The notes below the pieces were generated by a model. The model saw only the letters and a program-made list of their open reading frames with translations. It did not search any database and was not told where the DNA came from. Below, one piece after another: positions 1-6,559 of a stretch of 6,559 nt of DNA (positions within the stretch are counted from its first letter, which is position 1; each line of letters starts with the position of its first letter). The position numbers and the translations under genes are program-made. Source of the stretch: Frankiales bacterium. GTDB taxonomy: Bacteria; Actinomycetota; Actinomycetes; Mycobacteriales; SCTD01. Location of the stretch: the NCBI GenBank assembly GCA_025965735.1, contig JAOPWK010000251.1:1-6559 (forward strand), in the 5' to 3' direction.

Positions 1-1148
1 GCCGCTTCGCCGCCGAGCGGCCGCTGGCCGGCGTGCGGGTCGCCGCCTGCGCGCACCTCACCCCGGAGACGGCTGCCCTCGCGCGGACGCTGACCGCAGG
101 CGGCGCCGAGCTGCACCTGGCCGCCAGCAATCCCCTGTCCACGCAGGACGACGTGGCCGCGGCGCTCGTGCTGGACGGCGTCGGCGTGCACGCCCGGCAC
201 GGCGTCGACCGGGAGGGCTACACCGCGCACCTGCTCGGCGCCCTGGACGCGCGGCCGCACCTGCTGCTCGACGACGGCTGCGACCTGGTCAACGTGCTGC
301 ACGCCCGGCGCACCGACCTGCTCGACGGGGTGCGCGCCGGCGGGGAGCAGACGAGCACCGGTGTGCTCCGCCTGCGCCAGATGGCCGCGGACGGGGCGCT
401 GCGGCTGCCCATGGCCGCCGTGAACGACACCCCGATGCAGCTGCTCGTCGCCAACCGGCACGGCACCGGCCAGTCGACGCTGGACGCCGTCATGCGCGCG
501 ACCGGCACGCTGCTGGCCGGCACCACGGTGGTGGTCGCCGGCTACGGCTGGTGCGGCAGCGGCATCGCCGCCCGGGCGCGGGGCCTGGGGGCGCAGGTGC
601 TCGTCACGGAGGTCGACCCGCAGCGGGCGCTCGAGGCGGTGCTCGACGGCCACCGGGTCCTGCCGATGGAGGAGGCCGCGCCGGTGGGCGACGTCTTCCT
701 CGTCAGCACCGGCAACCGCGACGTGCTCACGGCCGACCACTTCGCCGTGATGCGCGACGGCGCGGTGCTCGCCAACGCGGGGCACTTCGACGTGGAGGTC
801 GACGTGGCCTCCCTCGCCGAGCAGGCGGTCGCGGTCCACCGCCGGGTGCGCCCGCACGTGGACGCCTACGAGCTGGCCGACGGACGCCGGCTGCTGCTCG
901 TCGCCGAGGGCCGCCTGGTCAACCTGGCCGCCGCGGACGGGCACCCGGCCAGCGTCATGGACATCTCCTTCGCCGTGCAGGCGCTGACGGTCGAGTGGCT
1001 GGCCGGCTCGGACCTCGCGCCCGGCGTGCACGAGGTGCCGGCCGCGATCGACGACGAGGTCGCGCGGACCAAGCTCGCGGCCATGGGCGTGCGGCTCGAC
1101 GCGCTGACACCGGCGCAGGAGCGCTACTTGTCGACCTGGCGGCCCTAG
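1..1148 (+). CDS. S-adenosylhomocysteine hydrolase-like protein, short (archaeal/Thermotoga) form, 5'-partial, active site altered
   Basis: The reading frame is open from base 3, before the first GTG at 33. The residues encoded ahead of that GTG (FAAERPLAG) already match the family, so the true start lies outside the window, probably some 30-40 residues upstream. About 381 residues are visible. Family marks are: SNPLSTQDDVAAAL early on; a DDGCD motif (270-284); the NAD Rossmann loop GYGWCG (540-557); the NAD-ribose glutamate in VTEVDP (609-611); NAGHFDVEVD (771-800); and EGRLVNLAAADGHP (906-947). It lacks the roughly 37-residue insert and the C-terminal K-x3-Y-R-Y tail of the long form, as short-form enzymes do. 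SAHH normally splits SAH reversibly into adenosine and homocysteine using bound NAD. Here, by alignment from memory, the positions of human E156, K186 and D190 carry Gln (348-350), Gln (438-440) and Ala (450-452), while D131, N191, H55, H301 and H353 are kept. Family membership is firm; SAHH activity is doubtful. The stop is TAG at 1146-1148. Confidence 0.9.
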   Translation, partial: RFAAERPLAGVRVAACAHLTPETAALARTLTAGGAELHLAASNPLSTQDDVAAALVLDGVGVHARHGVDREGYTAHLLGALDARPHLLLDDGCDLVNVLHARRTDLLDGVRAGGEQTSTGVLRLRQMAADGALRLPMAAVNDTPMQLLVANRHGTGQSTLDAVMRATGTLLAGTTVVVAGYGWCGSGIAARARGLGAQVLVTEVDPQRALEAVLDGHRVLPMEEAAPVGDVFLVSTGNRDVLTADHFAVMRDGAVLANAGHFDVEVDVASLAEQAVAVHRRVRPHVDAYELADGRRLLLVAEGRLVNLAAADGHPASVMDISFAVQALTVEWLAGSDLAPGVHEVPAAIDDEVARTKLAAMGVRLDALTPAQERYLSTWRP

Positions 1149-1151
1149 CCT
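1146..1151 (+). promoter_or_regulatory. Candidate -10 box for a leaderless transcript of the 49-residue membrane protein
   Basis: TAGCCT fits the actinobacterial TAnnnT -10 pattern and lies exactly 6 bases before the GTG at 1158. That spacing is typical of leaderless genes, whose transcript begins at the start codon. There is no Shine-Dalgarno sequence in the 9 bases between the upstream stop and this GTG. The first three bases of the box are the TAG stop codon of the preceding gene. No good -35 box is seen at 17-18 bases; a TTGTCG at 1128-1133 is too close. This is an inference from pattern and position only. Confidence 0.4.
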
Positions 1152-1157
1152 GCGCGG

Positions 1158-1307
1158 GTGGTCGGCCTGACGTCCCTTGCCCTGACGCTGGTCCTGCTGG
1201 GCGTCTTCCTGTACGTCCTGTTCCTCGTGGTGCGCTCGGCGGTCGAGCAGGGCGTGCGGCGCGCGCTCAAGAACGAGCACCTGCGCCCGTACCCGCCAGG
1301 TCAGTAG
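1158..1307 (+). CDS. Small single-pass membrane protein, 49 residues, unrecognised family
   Basis: The frame runs from GTG 1158 to TAG 1305-1307. Of the 48 codons after the start, 45 end in G or C, matching the real genes around it. Residues 2-25 are an uninterrupted hydrophobic stretch (for example LVLLGVFLYVLFLVV), long enough for one membrane helix. Residues 26-49 form a basic, amphipathic-looking tail with the pattern R-S-A-V-E-Q-G-V-R-R-A-L-K, ending in proline-rich YPPGQ. The charge distribution suggests the tail is cytoplasmic and the N terminus outside. The gene sits 9 bases after the SAHH-like gene and may be read from its own leaderless promoter or by read-through. I do not recognise a named family. 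Small membrane proteins of this design often bind and modulate larger membrane complexes, but nothing here shows a partner. The coding call rests on codon use, the clean membrane helix plus basic tail, and the fit in the gap. Confidence 0.65.
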   Translation: MVGLTSLALTLVLLGVFLYVLFLVVRSAVEQGVRRALKNEHLRPYPPGQ

Positions 1308-1354
1308 CCGCACTGCAGCAGGAGTTGCGCGCTCGGTGCAGAAACACCCCTGAC

Positions 1355-2887
1355 ATGCGCCTGCGCCTCCTGACCGCCACCGCTGCCCTCACCGCCGTCG
1401 CCGGCACGACCCTGGCCGCTGCGGCGGGCACCGGTCCTGTCGACCTCGACGCCGTCCGGGACTACGGCACCCTGCACGGGCTGCTCGGCCAGGGGCCGGT
1501 CGCCCTCGCGCAGGACGCGTACGCCAAGCCGGGCTTCGGACGGACCCCGCAGACGACGTGCGCGCCGGGCTCCCGCCCGGAGACCGGGCGCCAGGGCCGG
1601 GTGCCGCTGGCCGAGTACGTCAGCGGCCGGGCGGCGAAGGGCTACACCTGCAACGCCACCGACATCGCGCGCGAGGGTGACGGCGGCGGCTTCCAGGTGC
1701 ACCGCTACGTGGACAAGTCCGGGCGCGAGTGCGCCTACTACGACCAGACGACGCTGTTCCCCAGGCGGGAGCTCACCGGCGCCTCCGGCGGCGTCGCGGT
1801 GCTGGACATGAAGGACCCGGCCAAGCCGGTCCGCACCGCCGTGCTGGACACCTTCGCCATGCGCACCCCGCACGAGTCGCTGCGGCTGAACGCCAAGCGC
1901 GGACTGCTCGTGGCGGTGTCCGGCTCGCCCGTCACGCAGGTCGGCATCGTCGACGTCTACGACGTGTCGGGCGACTGCCGTACCCCGGTCCTGAGATCGA
2001 CGTCGCCGCTGGGGATCCTCGGCCACGAGGGCGGCTTCTCGCCGGACGGCCTCACCTACTACGCCGCCACCACCGCCGACCGCGGCCTGACCGCGATCGA
2101 CCTCACCGACCCGTCGGTGCCGAAGATCCTGTGGCGCGGCCTGGACACCGCCACGCACGGCCTGTCGGTCTCGGACGACGGCACGCGCCTCTACCTGGCC
2201 GACGTGGCCAGCGACCGCGGCCTCACCCAGAACTACGTCACCCAGATCACCAACGGCGGCGGCGGGATGCGCATCCTCGACGTCACCCAGATCCAGCAGC
2301 GCGCGCTCCTCCCGCAGGTCAAGGAGGTCGGCTACGTCACCTGGCCGGAGGTGACGATCCCGCAGAACACGATCCCCGTGACCATCAAGGGCCGGAAGTA
2401 CGTCATCGAGTTCGACGAGTACGACAGCAACGTCACGGCGTACAGCCCGGACGAGAACGTCGGCGGCGTGCGCATCATCGACATCAGCGACGAGACCAGG
2501 CCCAAGGTGGTCAGCCGCATCCGGCTCGCCGTGTGGGAGCCCCCGGCGCGCGCCGAGCAGGCCGACGATCCGGGCGCTGCCTCCGGCACGCAGGGCTACG
2601 CCGCGCACTACTGCTCGGTCCCGAAGCGCGCCGAGCCGGGCATCCTGGCCTGCAGCATGATCGCCAGTGGCCTGCGGGTCTTCGACGTCTCCGACCCGCT
2701 GCGCCCGCGCGAGGTCGCCTACGCCAACCACCCGGCCGTCGACGAGGCCGACCCGGCGGCCAGCGGCGGCGGGTACGCGATGTCCGCTCCTGCCTTCGAC
2801 CCGGCGACCCGCGACGTCTGGTACTCGGACGCCAACAGCGGCTTCCGCGTGGAGCGGCTCAACAGGACGGCGTGGCCGCGACCCTGA
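1355..2887 (+). CDS. Secreted LVIVD-repeat beta-propeller protein, 510 residues
   Basis: The ATG at 1355 is chosen because it gives a standard signal peptide: basic MRLR, a hydrophobic core to about residue 20, then an AAAAG cleavage region near residues 21-25. No clear Shine-Dalgarno is present; a GGAG at 1320-1323 is over 30 bases away. The mature protein shows repeated strand-turn units of the LVIVD type, in which a hydrophobic 'x-V-x-D-[VIL]-x-D-P-x-x-P' element ends each blade: GGVAVLDMKDPAKP (145-158), GIVDVYDVSGDCRTP (197-211), GLTAIDLTDPSVPKIL (244-259), GMRILDV (304-310), GVRIIDISDETRPKVV (371-386) and GLRVFDVSDPLRPREV (439-454). Between them lie 'H-x-x-x-F/V-S-x-D-G' blade starts (HEGGFSPDG, 224-232; HGLSVSDDG, 268-276). 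Six cysteines (69, 99, 126, 208, 420, 433) could form disulfides outside the cell. Propellers of this kind usually serve binding; no catalytic motif is seen. The molecular function is unknown. Confidence 0.85.
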   Translation: MRLRLLTATAALTAVAGTTLAAAAGTGPVDLDAVRDYGTLHGLLGQGPVALAQDAYAKPGFGRTPQTTCAPGSRPETGRQGRVPLAEYVSGRAAKGYTCNATDIAREGDGGGFQVHRYVDKSGRECAYYDQTTLFPRRELTGASGGVAVLDMKDPAKPVRTAVLDTFAMRTPHESLRLNAKRGLLVAVSGSPVTQVGIVDVYDVSGDCRTPVLRSTSPLGILGHEGGFSPDGLTYYAATTADRGLTAIDLTDPSVPKILWRGLDTATHGLSVSDDGTRLYLADVASDRGLTQNYVTQITNGGGGMRILDVTQIQQRALLPQVKEVGYVTWPEVTIPQNTIPVTIKGRKYVIEFDEYDSNVTAYSPDENVGGVRIIDISDETRPKVVSRIRLAVWEPPARAEQADDPGAASGTQGYAAHYCSVPKRAEPGILACSMIASGLRVFDVSDPLRPREVAYANHPAVDEADPAASGGGYAMSAPAFDPATRDVWYSDANSGFRVERLNRTAWPRP

Positions 2888-2934
2888 CACGCACCTGACA
2901 AGGTCCACCGCTACCGGCTGGCCACCCTGACACG
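2881..2934 (+). repeat. Triple CTGACA direct repeat upstream of merR
   Basis: CTGACA occurs at 2884-2889, 2895-2900 and 2927-2932. The first and third copies are part of an identical 11-mer, ACCCTGACACG (2881-2891 and 2924-2934). Spacings of 11 and 32 bases put the copies on nearly the same face of the helix. The first overlaps the stop codon of the propeller gene, and the last lies between the candidate -35 and -10 boxes of merR. This could be a binding site for a regulator, perhaps the MerR protein itself. Against that, MerR-family operators are normally inverted, not direct, repeats. Confidence 0.35.
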
Positions 2935-2947
2935 ACCGCGGTAAGGT
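2919..2947 (+). promoter_or_regulatory. Candidate promoter of the merR-ahcY operon
   Basis: TGGCCA (2919-2924) matches the TTGACA -35 consensus at four of six positions and is separated by 17 bases from TAAGGT (2942-2947), a good actinobacterial TAnnnT -10 box. The ATG of merR is only 9 bases downstream of the -10 box. Transcription would therefore start at or within a few bases of the start codon, giving a leaderless or near-leaderless message; no Shine-Dalgarno is present. The spacer is normal (17 bp), not the stretched 19-20 bp typical of promoters activated by MerR proteins. Confidence 0.45.
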
Positions 2948-2956
2948 TGCCGGCAG

Positions 2957-3333
2957 ATGACCACGCTGACGATCCACGAGGCCGCGACCACCACCGGGTG
3001 GTCGCCCCGCATGCTGCGGTACGTCGAGCAGCTCGGGCTCGTGGCGTCACCCCGGTCGGCAGCGGGCTACCGGCTGTACGGACCGGCTCAGCTCCAGCGC
3101 CTGCGCACCCTGCGCGAGCTGCTGGAGACGCATGGCGTCGAGCTCGGCGACGTCGGCTTCGCGCTGCGGCTGCGCCGCGAGCCGGAGCTGGCCACCGCAC
3201 TCGACGAGTGGTTCGAGGCCGAGCCGCAGCGCCCGCTGCTCGGGCCCAGCACCGAGATGCCCGACGGTGACTGGCTCGCCTTCGAGCAGGACAAGCACTC
3301 CCAGCTCCTCACCTCCGATCGACGGGACACCGC

Positions 3334-3337
<4 letters not shown>
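2957..3337 (+). CDS. MerR-type helix-turn-helix transcriptional regulator, 126 residues
   Basis: Residues 4-57 form a MerR-type winged helix-turn-helix: LTIHEAATTTGWSPRMLRYV is the HTH proper. It is followed by EQLGLV and a wing containing GYRLYGPAQLQRLR, the family's near-invariant G-Y-R-x-Y...L-x-R-L signature. Residues 57-90 continue as helices, and the tail is short and acidic or polar. There are no cysteines, so metal sensing through Cys is unlikely, and there is no recognisable ligand-binding domain. The size is nearer to small MerR proteins of the GlnR/TnrA kind than to drug-sensing members. The ATG is fixed by its position just after the TAAGGT box. The stop TGA (3335-3337) overlaps the ahcY start as ATGA, so the two genes are co-transcribed and probably translationally coupled. 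By context it is likely to regulate ahcY and itself, perhaps in response to methyl-cycle status; the signal is not visible in the sequence. Confidence 0.85.
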
Positions 3338-4782
<1,445 letters not shown>

Positions 4783-4789
4783 ACCGGAC

Positions 4790-4833
4790 ACGATGACGGG
4801 CCCGCCTCCTGCCGGAGGCGGGTCCGTCGTCGT
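4790..4833 (+). terminator. Strong hairpin terminator after ahcY
   Basis: Bases 4790-4809 pair with 4814-4833 in a 20-bp stem with two G-T wobbles (4800/4823 and 4794/4829) and a TGCC tetraloop (4810-4813). The inner nine pairs are unbroken and almost all GC. It begins 7 bases after the ahcY stop. There is no clear T-run downstream (GTTGCGGGG follows), which is common for actinobacterial terminators. It separates the merR-ahcY operon from the DJ-1-like gene. Confidence 0.8.
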
Positions 4834-4867
4834 TGCGGGGGTACGGGTGGAGCACCACCACCTACCC

Positions 4868-4874
4868 GAGGAGG
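4868..4874 (+). promoter_or_regulatory. Ribosome binding site deciding the GTG start of the DJ-1/PfpI gene
   Basis: GAGGAGG is an almost perfect complement to the 16S 3' end. It ends 4 bases before GTG 4879, a slightly short but workable spacing. It is one of the two strongest ribosome sites in the window and fixes the start, since no other start codon lies at a suitable distance. Confidence 0.75.
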
Positions 4875-4878
4875 CCCC

Positions 4879-5430
4879 GTGACCACGGACCTGACCGGCA
4901 AGACCATCGCGTTCCTCGTCGCCGCCGAGGGCATCGAGCAGGTCGAGCTGACCGAGCCCTGGAAGGCCGTGCAGGAGGCGGGCGGCACGCCGCGGCTCGT
5001 CAGCCCCGAGCCGGGCGAGGTGCAGGCGTACCACCACCTCGACAAGGCGGACACGTTCCCCGTGGACGAGCAGCCCGGCTCGGCGGAGCAGTACGACGCG
5101 CTCGTGCTCCCCGGCGGCGTCGCCAACCCGGACGCGCTGCGCACCGACGAGCAGGCAGTCGCCTTCGTGAAGGCGTTCTTCGAGGCGGGGAAGCCCGTCG
5201 CGGCGATCTGCCACGCGCCGTGGACGCTCATCGAGGCGGACGTGGTCCGCGGCCGCCGGCTGACCAGCTGGCCGAGCCTGCAGACCGACCTGCGCAACGC
5301 CGGCGCGGAGTGGGTCGACGAGCAGGTCGTCGTGGACACCTCGGGCAGCAGCACGCTGATCACCAGCCGCAACCCCGACGACCTCAAGGCCTTCAACGCC
5401 GCCCTGCTGGACGCCTTGGCGCAGGGCTGA
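4879..5430 (+). CDS. DJ-1/PfpI-family (type 1 glutamine amidotransferase-like) stress protein, 183 residues
   Basis: The whole protein is a single DJ-1/PfpI domain. The strand-helix start KTIAFLVAAEGIEQVELTEP carries the conserved acidic residue of the family (E20). YDALVLPGGVANPDALR (72-88) is the loop before the nucleophile, and VAAICHAPW (107-115) is the nucleophile elbow with Cys111 followed by His112. SWPSLQTDLRNAGAEWVDE and ITSRNPDDLKAF match the C-terminal part of YhbO / general-stress-protein-18-type members. The length (about 180) is normal for the family. Members act as cytosolic stress proteins; proposed activities include protease, glyoxalase and protein/nucleotide deglycase, and the last is disputed. 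Which applies here cannot be told. It follows the ahcY terminator, so it should have its own promoter within 4834-4867, but no convincing -35/-10 pair is visible. Confidence 0.92.
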   Translation: MTTDLTGKTIAFLVAAEGIEQVELTEPWKAVQEAGGTPRLVSPEPGEVQAYHHLDKADTFPVDEQPGSAEQYDALVLPGGVANPDALRTDEQAVAFVKAFFEAGKPVAAICHAPWTLIEADVVRGRRLTSWPSLQTDLRNAGAEWVDEQVVVDTSGSSTLITSRNPDDLKAFNAALLDALAQG

Positions 5431-5448
5431 GGCCAGGAGCGTTGGCCT
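5430..5448 (+). terminator. Weak hairpin after the DJ-1/PfpI gene, possible terminator
   Basis: AGGCCA (5430-5435) and TGGCCT (5443-5448) form a 6-bp stem with a 7-base loop, starting on the last base of the stop codon. A second short GC hairpin (GGGCG / CGCCC, loop TCT) lies at 5478-5490. Neither is followed by a T-run. One or both may end the DJ-1-like transcript, but each is weak alone. The remaining gap to 5572 holds only the candidate promoter, palindrome and ribosome site listed separately. Confidence 0.3.
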
Positions 5449-5497
5449 GGGAGTCCGGTCGCGTTCCACCCCGAACCGGGCGTCTCGCCCCTTCCGG

Positions 5498-5527
5498 CTG
5501 ACAAGCGGCGCAAGGGTGCGGGACGAT
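5498..5527 (+). promoter_or_regulatory. Weak candidate promoter for the cysteine-rich exported protein
   Basis: CTGACA (5498-5503) matches the TTGACA -35 box at five of six positions, and an 18-base spacer leads to GACGAT (5522-5527), which fits TAnnnT except at the first base. A start near 5534 would leave a leader of about 40 bases holding a palindrome and a good ribosome site. The -10 is imperfect, so this is tentative. Confidence 0.3.
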
Positions 5528-5546
5528 GCGCTCCGCAAGGGGCAGG

Positions 5547-5560
5547 TGGTCCCTGGACCA
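5547..5560 (+). repeat. Short palindrome in the leader of the cysteine-rich exported protein
   Basis: TGGTCC (5547-5552) and GGACCA (5555-5560) are perfect 6-base inverted arms around a 2-base centre, ending 2 bases before the ribosome site. It could be an operator half-site pair. As an RNA hairpin the 2-base loop would force the inner pair open, leaving a weak stem. Chance occurrence in GC-rich DNA cannot be excluded. Confidence 0.3.
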
Positions 5561-5562
5561 TC

Positions 5563-5567
5563 GGAGG
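5563..5567 (+). promoter_or_regulatory. Ribosome binding site selecting GTG 5573
   Basis: GGAGG lies 5 bases before GTG 5573. This makes 5573 the start rather than the more upstream in-frame GTG at 5516, which has no ribosome site and would place a charged stretch in front of the signal peptide. It also outranks the ATG at 5585, for which the spacing would be 17 bases. Confidence 0.8.
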
Positions 5568-5572
5568 ACTCC

Positions 5573-6550
5573 GTGCGTCGGAACATGCGCTTCGGACTGC
5601 TGGTCGCGGCGGTGCTGGCCGCGACCCTGCCGCTGGCAGGCGGCGTCGCGACCGCCGCGTCGTCCGTCTGCGGGCCGGGCAAGACGGCGCTCGGCGGCTC
5701 CTTGGCCGGGCACCCGTACGGCGAGGCGCTGAACGCCAGCGTCAACGTCGAGCTGACCGACGCCAGGACCGAGCGCGCCTACGACGTGTACACCGACGGA
5801 CGGGTCGACACCGTCGGTCACAAGTCAGGGACGCGCTACAGCTACGTGGACAACGTCAACCCGGAGTTCGTGCGCGGGAAGCCCGTGCCGACCGGGGTCG
5901 TGGTCGAGAAGACGTGGGGCGCGCCCGGCAGGCAGGGCGTCCTCTGCTTCACGACCAACCCCCGGATCGCCCAGGCGTTCATCGAGATCTACCCGCGGCG
6001 CCCGGTCGACGAGGACGGGGACGGCACCACGGACCGCTCCGTCACGGACCGGTCGAAGTACGGCGCGGCTGCGCACTACCGGCAGCCCGTGCGGGCAGGC
6101 GCCGACAACACCGGCATCGTGCTGCGGCTCCCGCAGAACACCCCGGCGGCGGTCGGCTTCCTGCACGGCTTCATCACCTACCGCGGGCGAGCGGTGCCGG
6201 CTGCGGCGCCGGGTTGCGGCACGGGCGGCCGCCCGGCGTGCAACGGCATCACGACGGTGCGGGCCTTCGCGGCCGACATCAACGGGCCCAACTGCGGTGT
6301 CGAGGGCTTCAGCGCCAGCGGCGACGGGCTCGACCCCACCGCTCGCGGCGGTGCGGCGACGTACTACCGGATCAACGCCCTGTCCGGCGGGCGCTGCGGG
6401 GCGGCGGCCCAGTCCTACAACCCCCTCATCACCTGCGTGTCCTTCTGCGGTCGCAACGCCTCCGGCGGGCTCAGCCGGACGGCCAGTCCGCGGAGCTCGC
6501 CGGCGGTGCGCTCCGGCGCGGGGACGCAGGCGGACTTCTCCTTCGGCTGA
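5573..6550 (+). CDS. Exported cysteine-rich protein of unknown function with a calcium-loop-like motif, 325 residues
   Basis: The N terminus is a clear Sec signal peptide: basic MRRNMR, a hydrophobic core (about residues 7-22), and ATA-A near residues 26-29 as the likely cleavage site. The cysteine at 33 is not in a lipobox, so a soluble secreted protein is expected. The mature part has eight cysteines (33, 125, 215, 223, 241, 275, 288, 292), an even number consistent with disulfides, and clustered in the C-terminal half. Residues 146-154 read D-E-D-G-D-G-T-T-D, the D-x-D-G-D-G-x-x-D spacing of thrombospondin-3 or dockerin-type calcium loops, but only one copy is present. The C-terminal 40 residues are rich in Ser, Gly and Arg and look disordered. 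I do not recognise the family and see no catalytic triad or cell-wall sorting signal. It lies 142 bases after the DJ-1-like gene and is probably a separate transcription unit. The TGA is at 6548-6550. Confidence 0.85.
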   Translation: MRRNMRFGLLVAAVLAATLPLAGGVATAASSVCGPGKTALGGSLAGHPYGEALNASVNVELTDARTERAYDVYTDGRVDTVGHKSGTRYSYVDNVNPEFVRGKPVPTGVVVEKTWGAPGRQGVLCFTTNPRIAQAFIEIYPRRPVDEDGDGTTDRSVTDRSKYGAAAHYRQPVRAGADNTGIVLRLPQNTPAAVGFLHGFITYRGRAVPAAAPGCGTGGRPACNGITTVRAFAADINGPNCGVEGFSASGDGLDPTARGGAATYYRINALSGGRCGAAAQSYNPLITCVSFCGRNASGGLSRTASPRSSPAVRSGAGTQADFSFG

Positions 6551-6559
6551 TCCGCGTCA

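Noticed and set aside
33..35. GTG at 33 as the true start of the SAHH-like gene
   Set aside because: The frame is open to the window edge, and the residues before it match the family, so the gene begins upstream.
551..1354. Upstream in-frame extension of the propeller gene beginning inside the SAHH-like gene
   Set aside because: The extension is Arg/Gly/Ala-rich frame-shadow sequence. The ATG at 1355 starts directly with a normal signal peptide.
2888..2956. SAH or SAM riboswitch ahead of the merR-ahcY operon
   Set aside because: The gap is only 69 bases, the transcript probably starts at or next to the merR ATG, and no riboswitch-like paired core is visible.
1301..2977. Long open frame on the minus strand opposite the propeller gene
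   Set aside because: It is a shadow caused by high GC. Its translation is low-complexity and rich in Arg, Val, Gly and Asp, while the + strand encodes a clear signal peptide and repeat protein.
4839..4844. GGGTAC resembling the -10 box of a stress (SigB/SigH-like) promoter before the DJ-1/PfpI gene
   Set aside because: No GTTT-like -35 is found 14-16 bases upstream. That region is inside the ahcY terminator stem, so the match alone is too weak.
5516..5572. More upstream GTG start for the cysteine-rich exported protein
   Set aside because: There is no ribosome site before 5516, and the added 19 residues would precede the signal peptide. GGAGG fits GTG 5573.
5657..5673. Lipoprotein signal in the exported protein (cysteine 33 soon after the signal peptide)
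   Set aside because: The residues before the cysteine are S-S-V, not a lipobox L-[AS]-[GA]-C, and the expected cleavage site lies earlier at ATA-A.

Overview
The window is very GC-rich. Nearly every codon ends in G or C, GTG starts are used alongside ATG, strong GGAGG-type ribosome sites sit next to probable leaderless starts, and a long-insert adenosylhomocysteinase is preceded by a MerR-type gene. All this points to a chromosomal segment of an actinobacterium; the genus cannot be told from the sequence. All seven genes supported here lie on the + strand. No mobile element, CRISPR array, tRNA or rRNA is visible.

Layout. (1) Bases 1-1148 hold the 3' part of a short-form (archaeal/Thermotoga-like) S-adenosylhomocysteine hydrolase (SAHH) paralog. 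It keeps the NAD fold but has lost several residues that are catalytic in true SAHH. (2) Bases 1158-1307 hold a 49-residue single-pass membrane protein with a probable leaderless GTG start. (3) Bases 1355-2887 hold a secreted beta-propeller protein of the LVIVD-repeat type. (4) Bases 2957-3337 hold a small MerR-type regulator, whose stop overlaps by four bases the start of (5) ahcY (3334-4782), a long-form SAHH with its catalytic residues intact. A 20-bp hairpin terminator follows. (6) Bases 4879-5430 hold a DJ-1/PfpI-family stress protein with an excellent ribosome site. (7) Bases 5573-6550 hold an exported, cysteine-rich protein of unknown function with a D-x-D-G-D-G-x-x-D calcium-loop-like motif.

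How they work together. merR-ahcY is the one clear operon: ahcY clears S-adenosylhomocysteine (SAH), the product and inhibitor of SAM-dependent methyltransferases, and the MerR protein probably controls it. The degenerate SAHH paralog about 2.2 kb upstream may act on a different ligand or serve as a non-catalytic partner; this is the most interesting point of the window. The two exported proteins and the DJ-1-like protein appear to be separate transcription units with no evident metabolic link.
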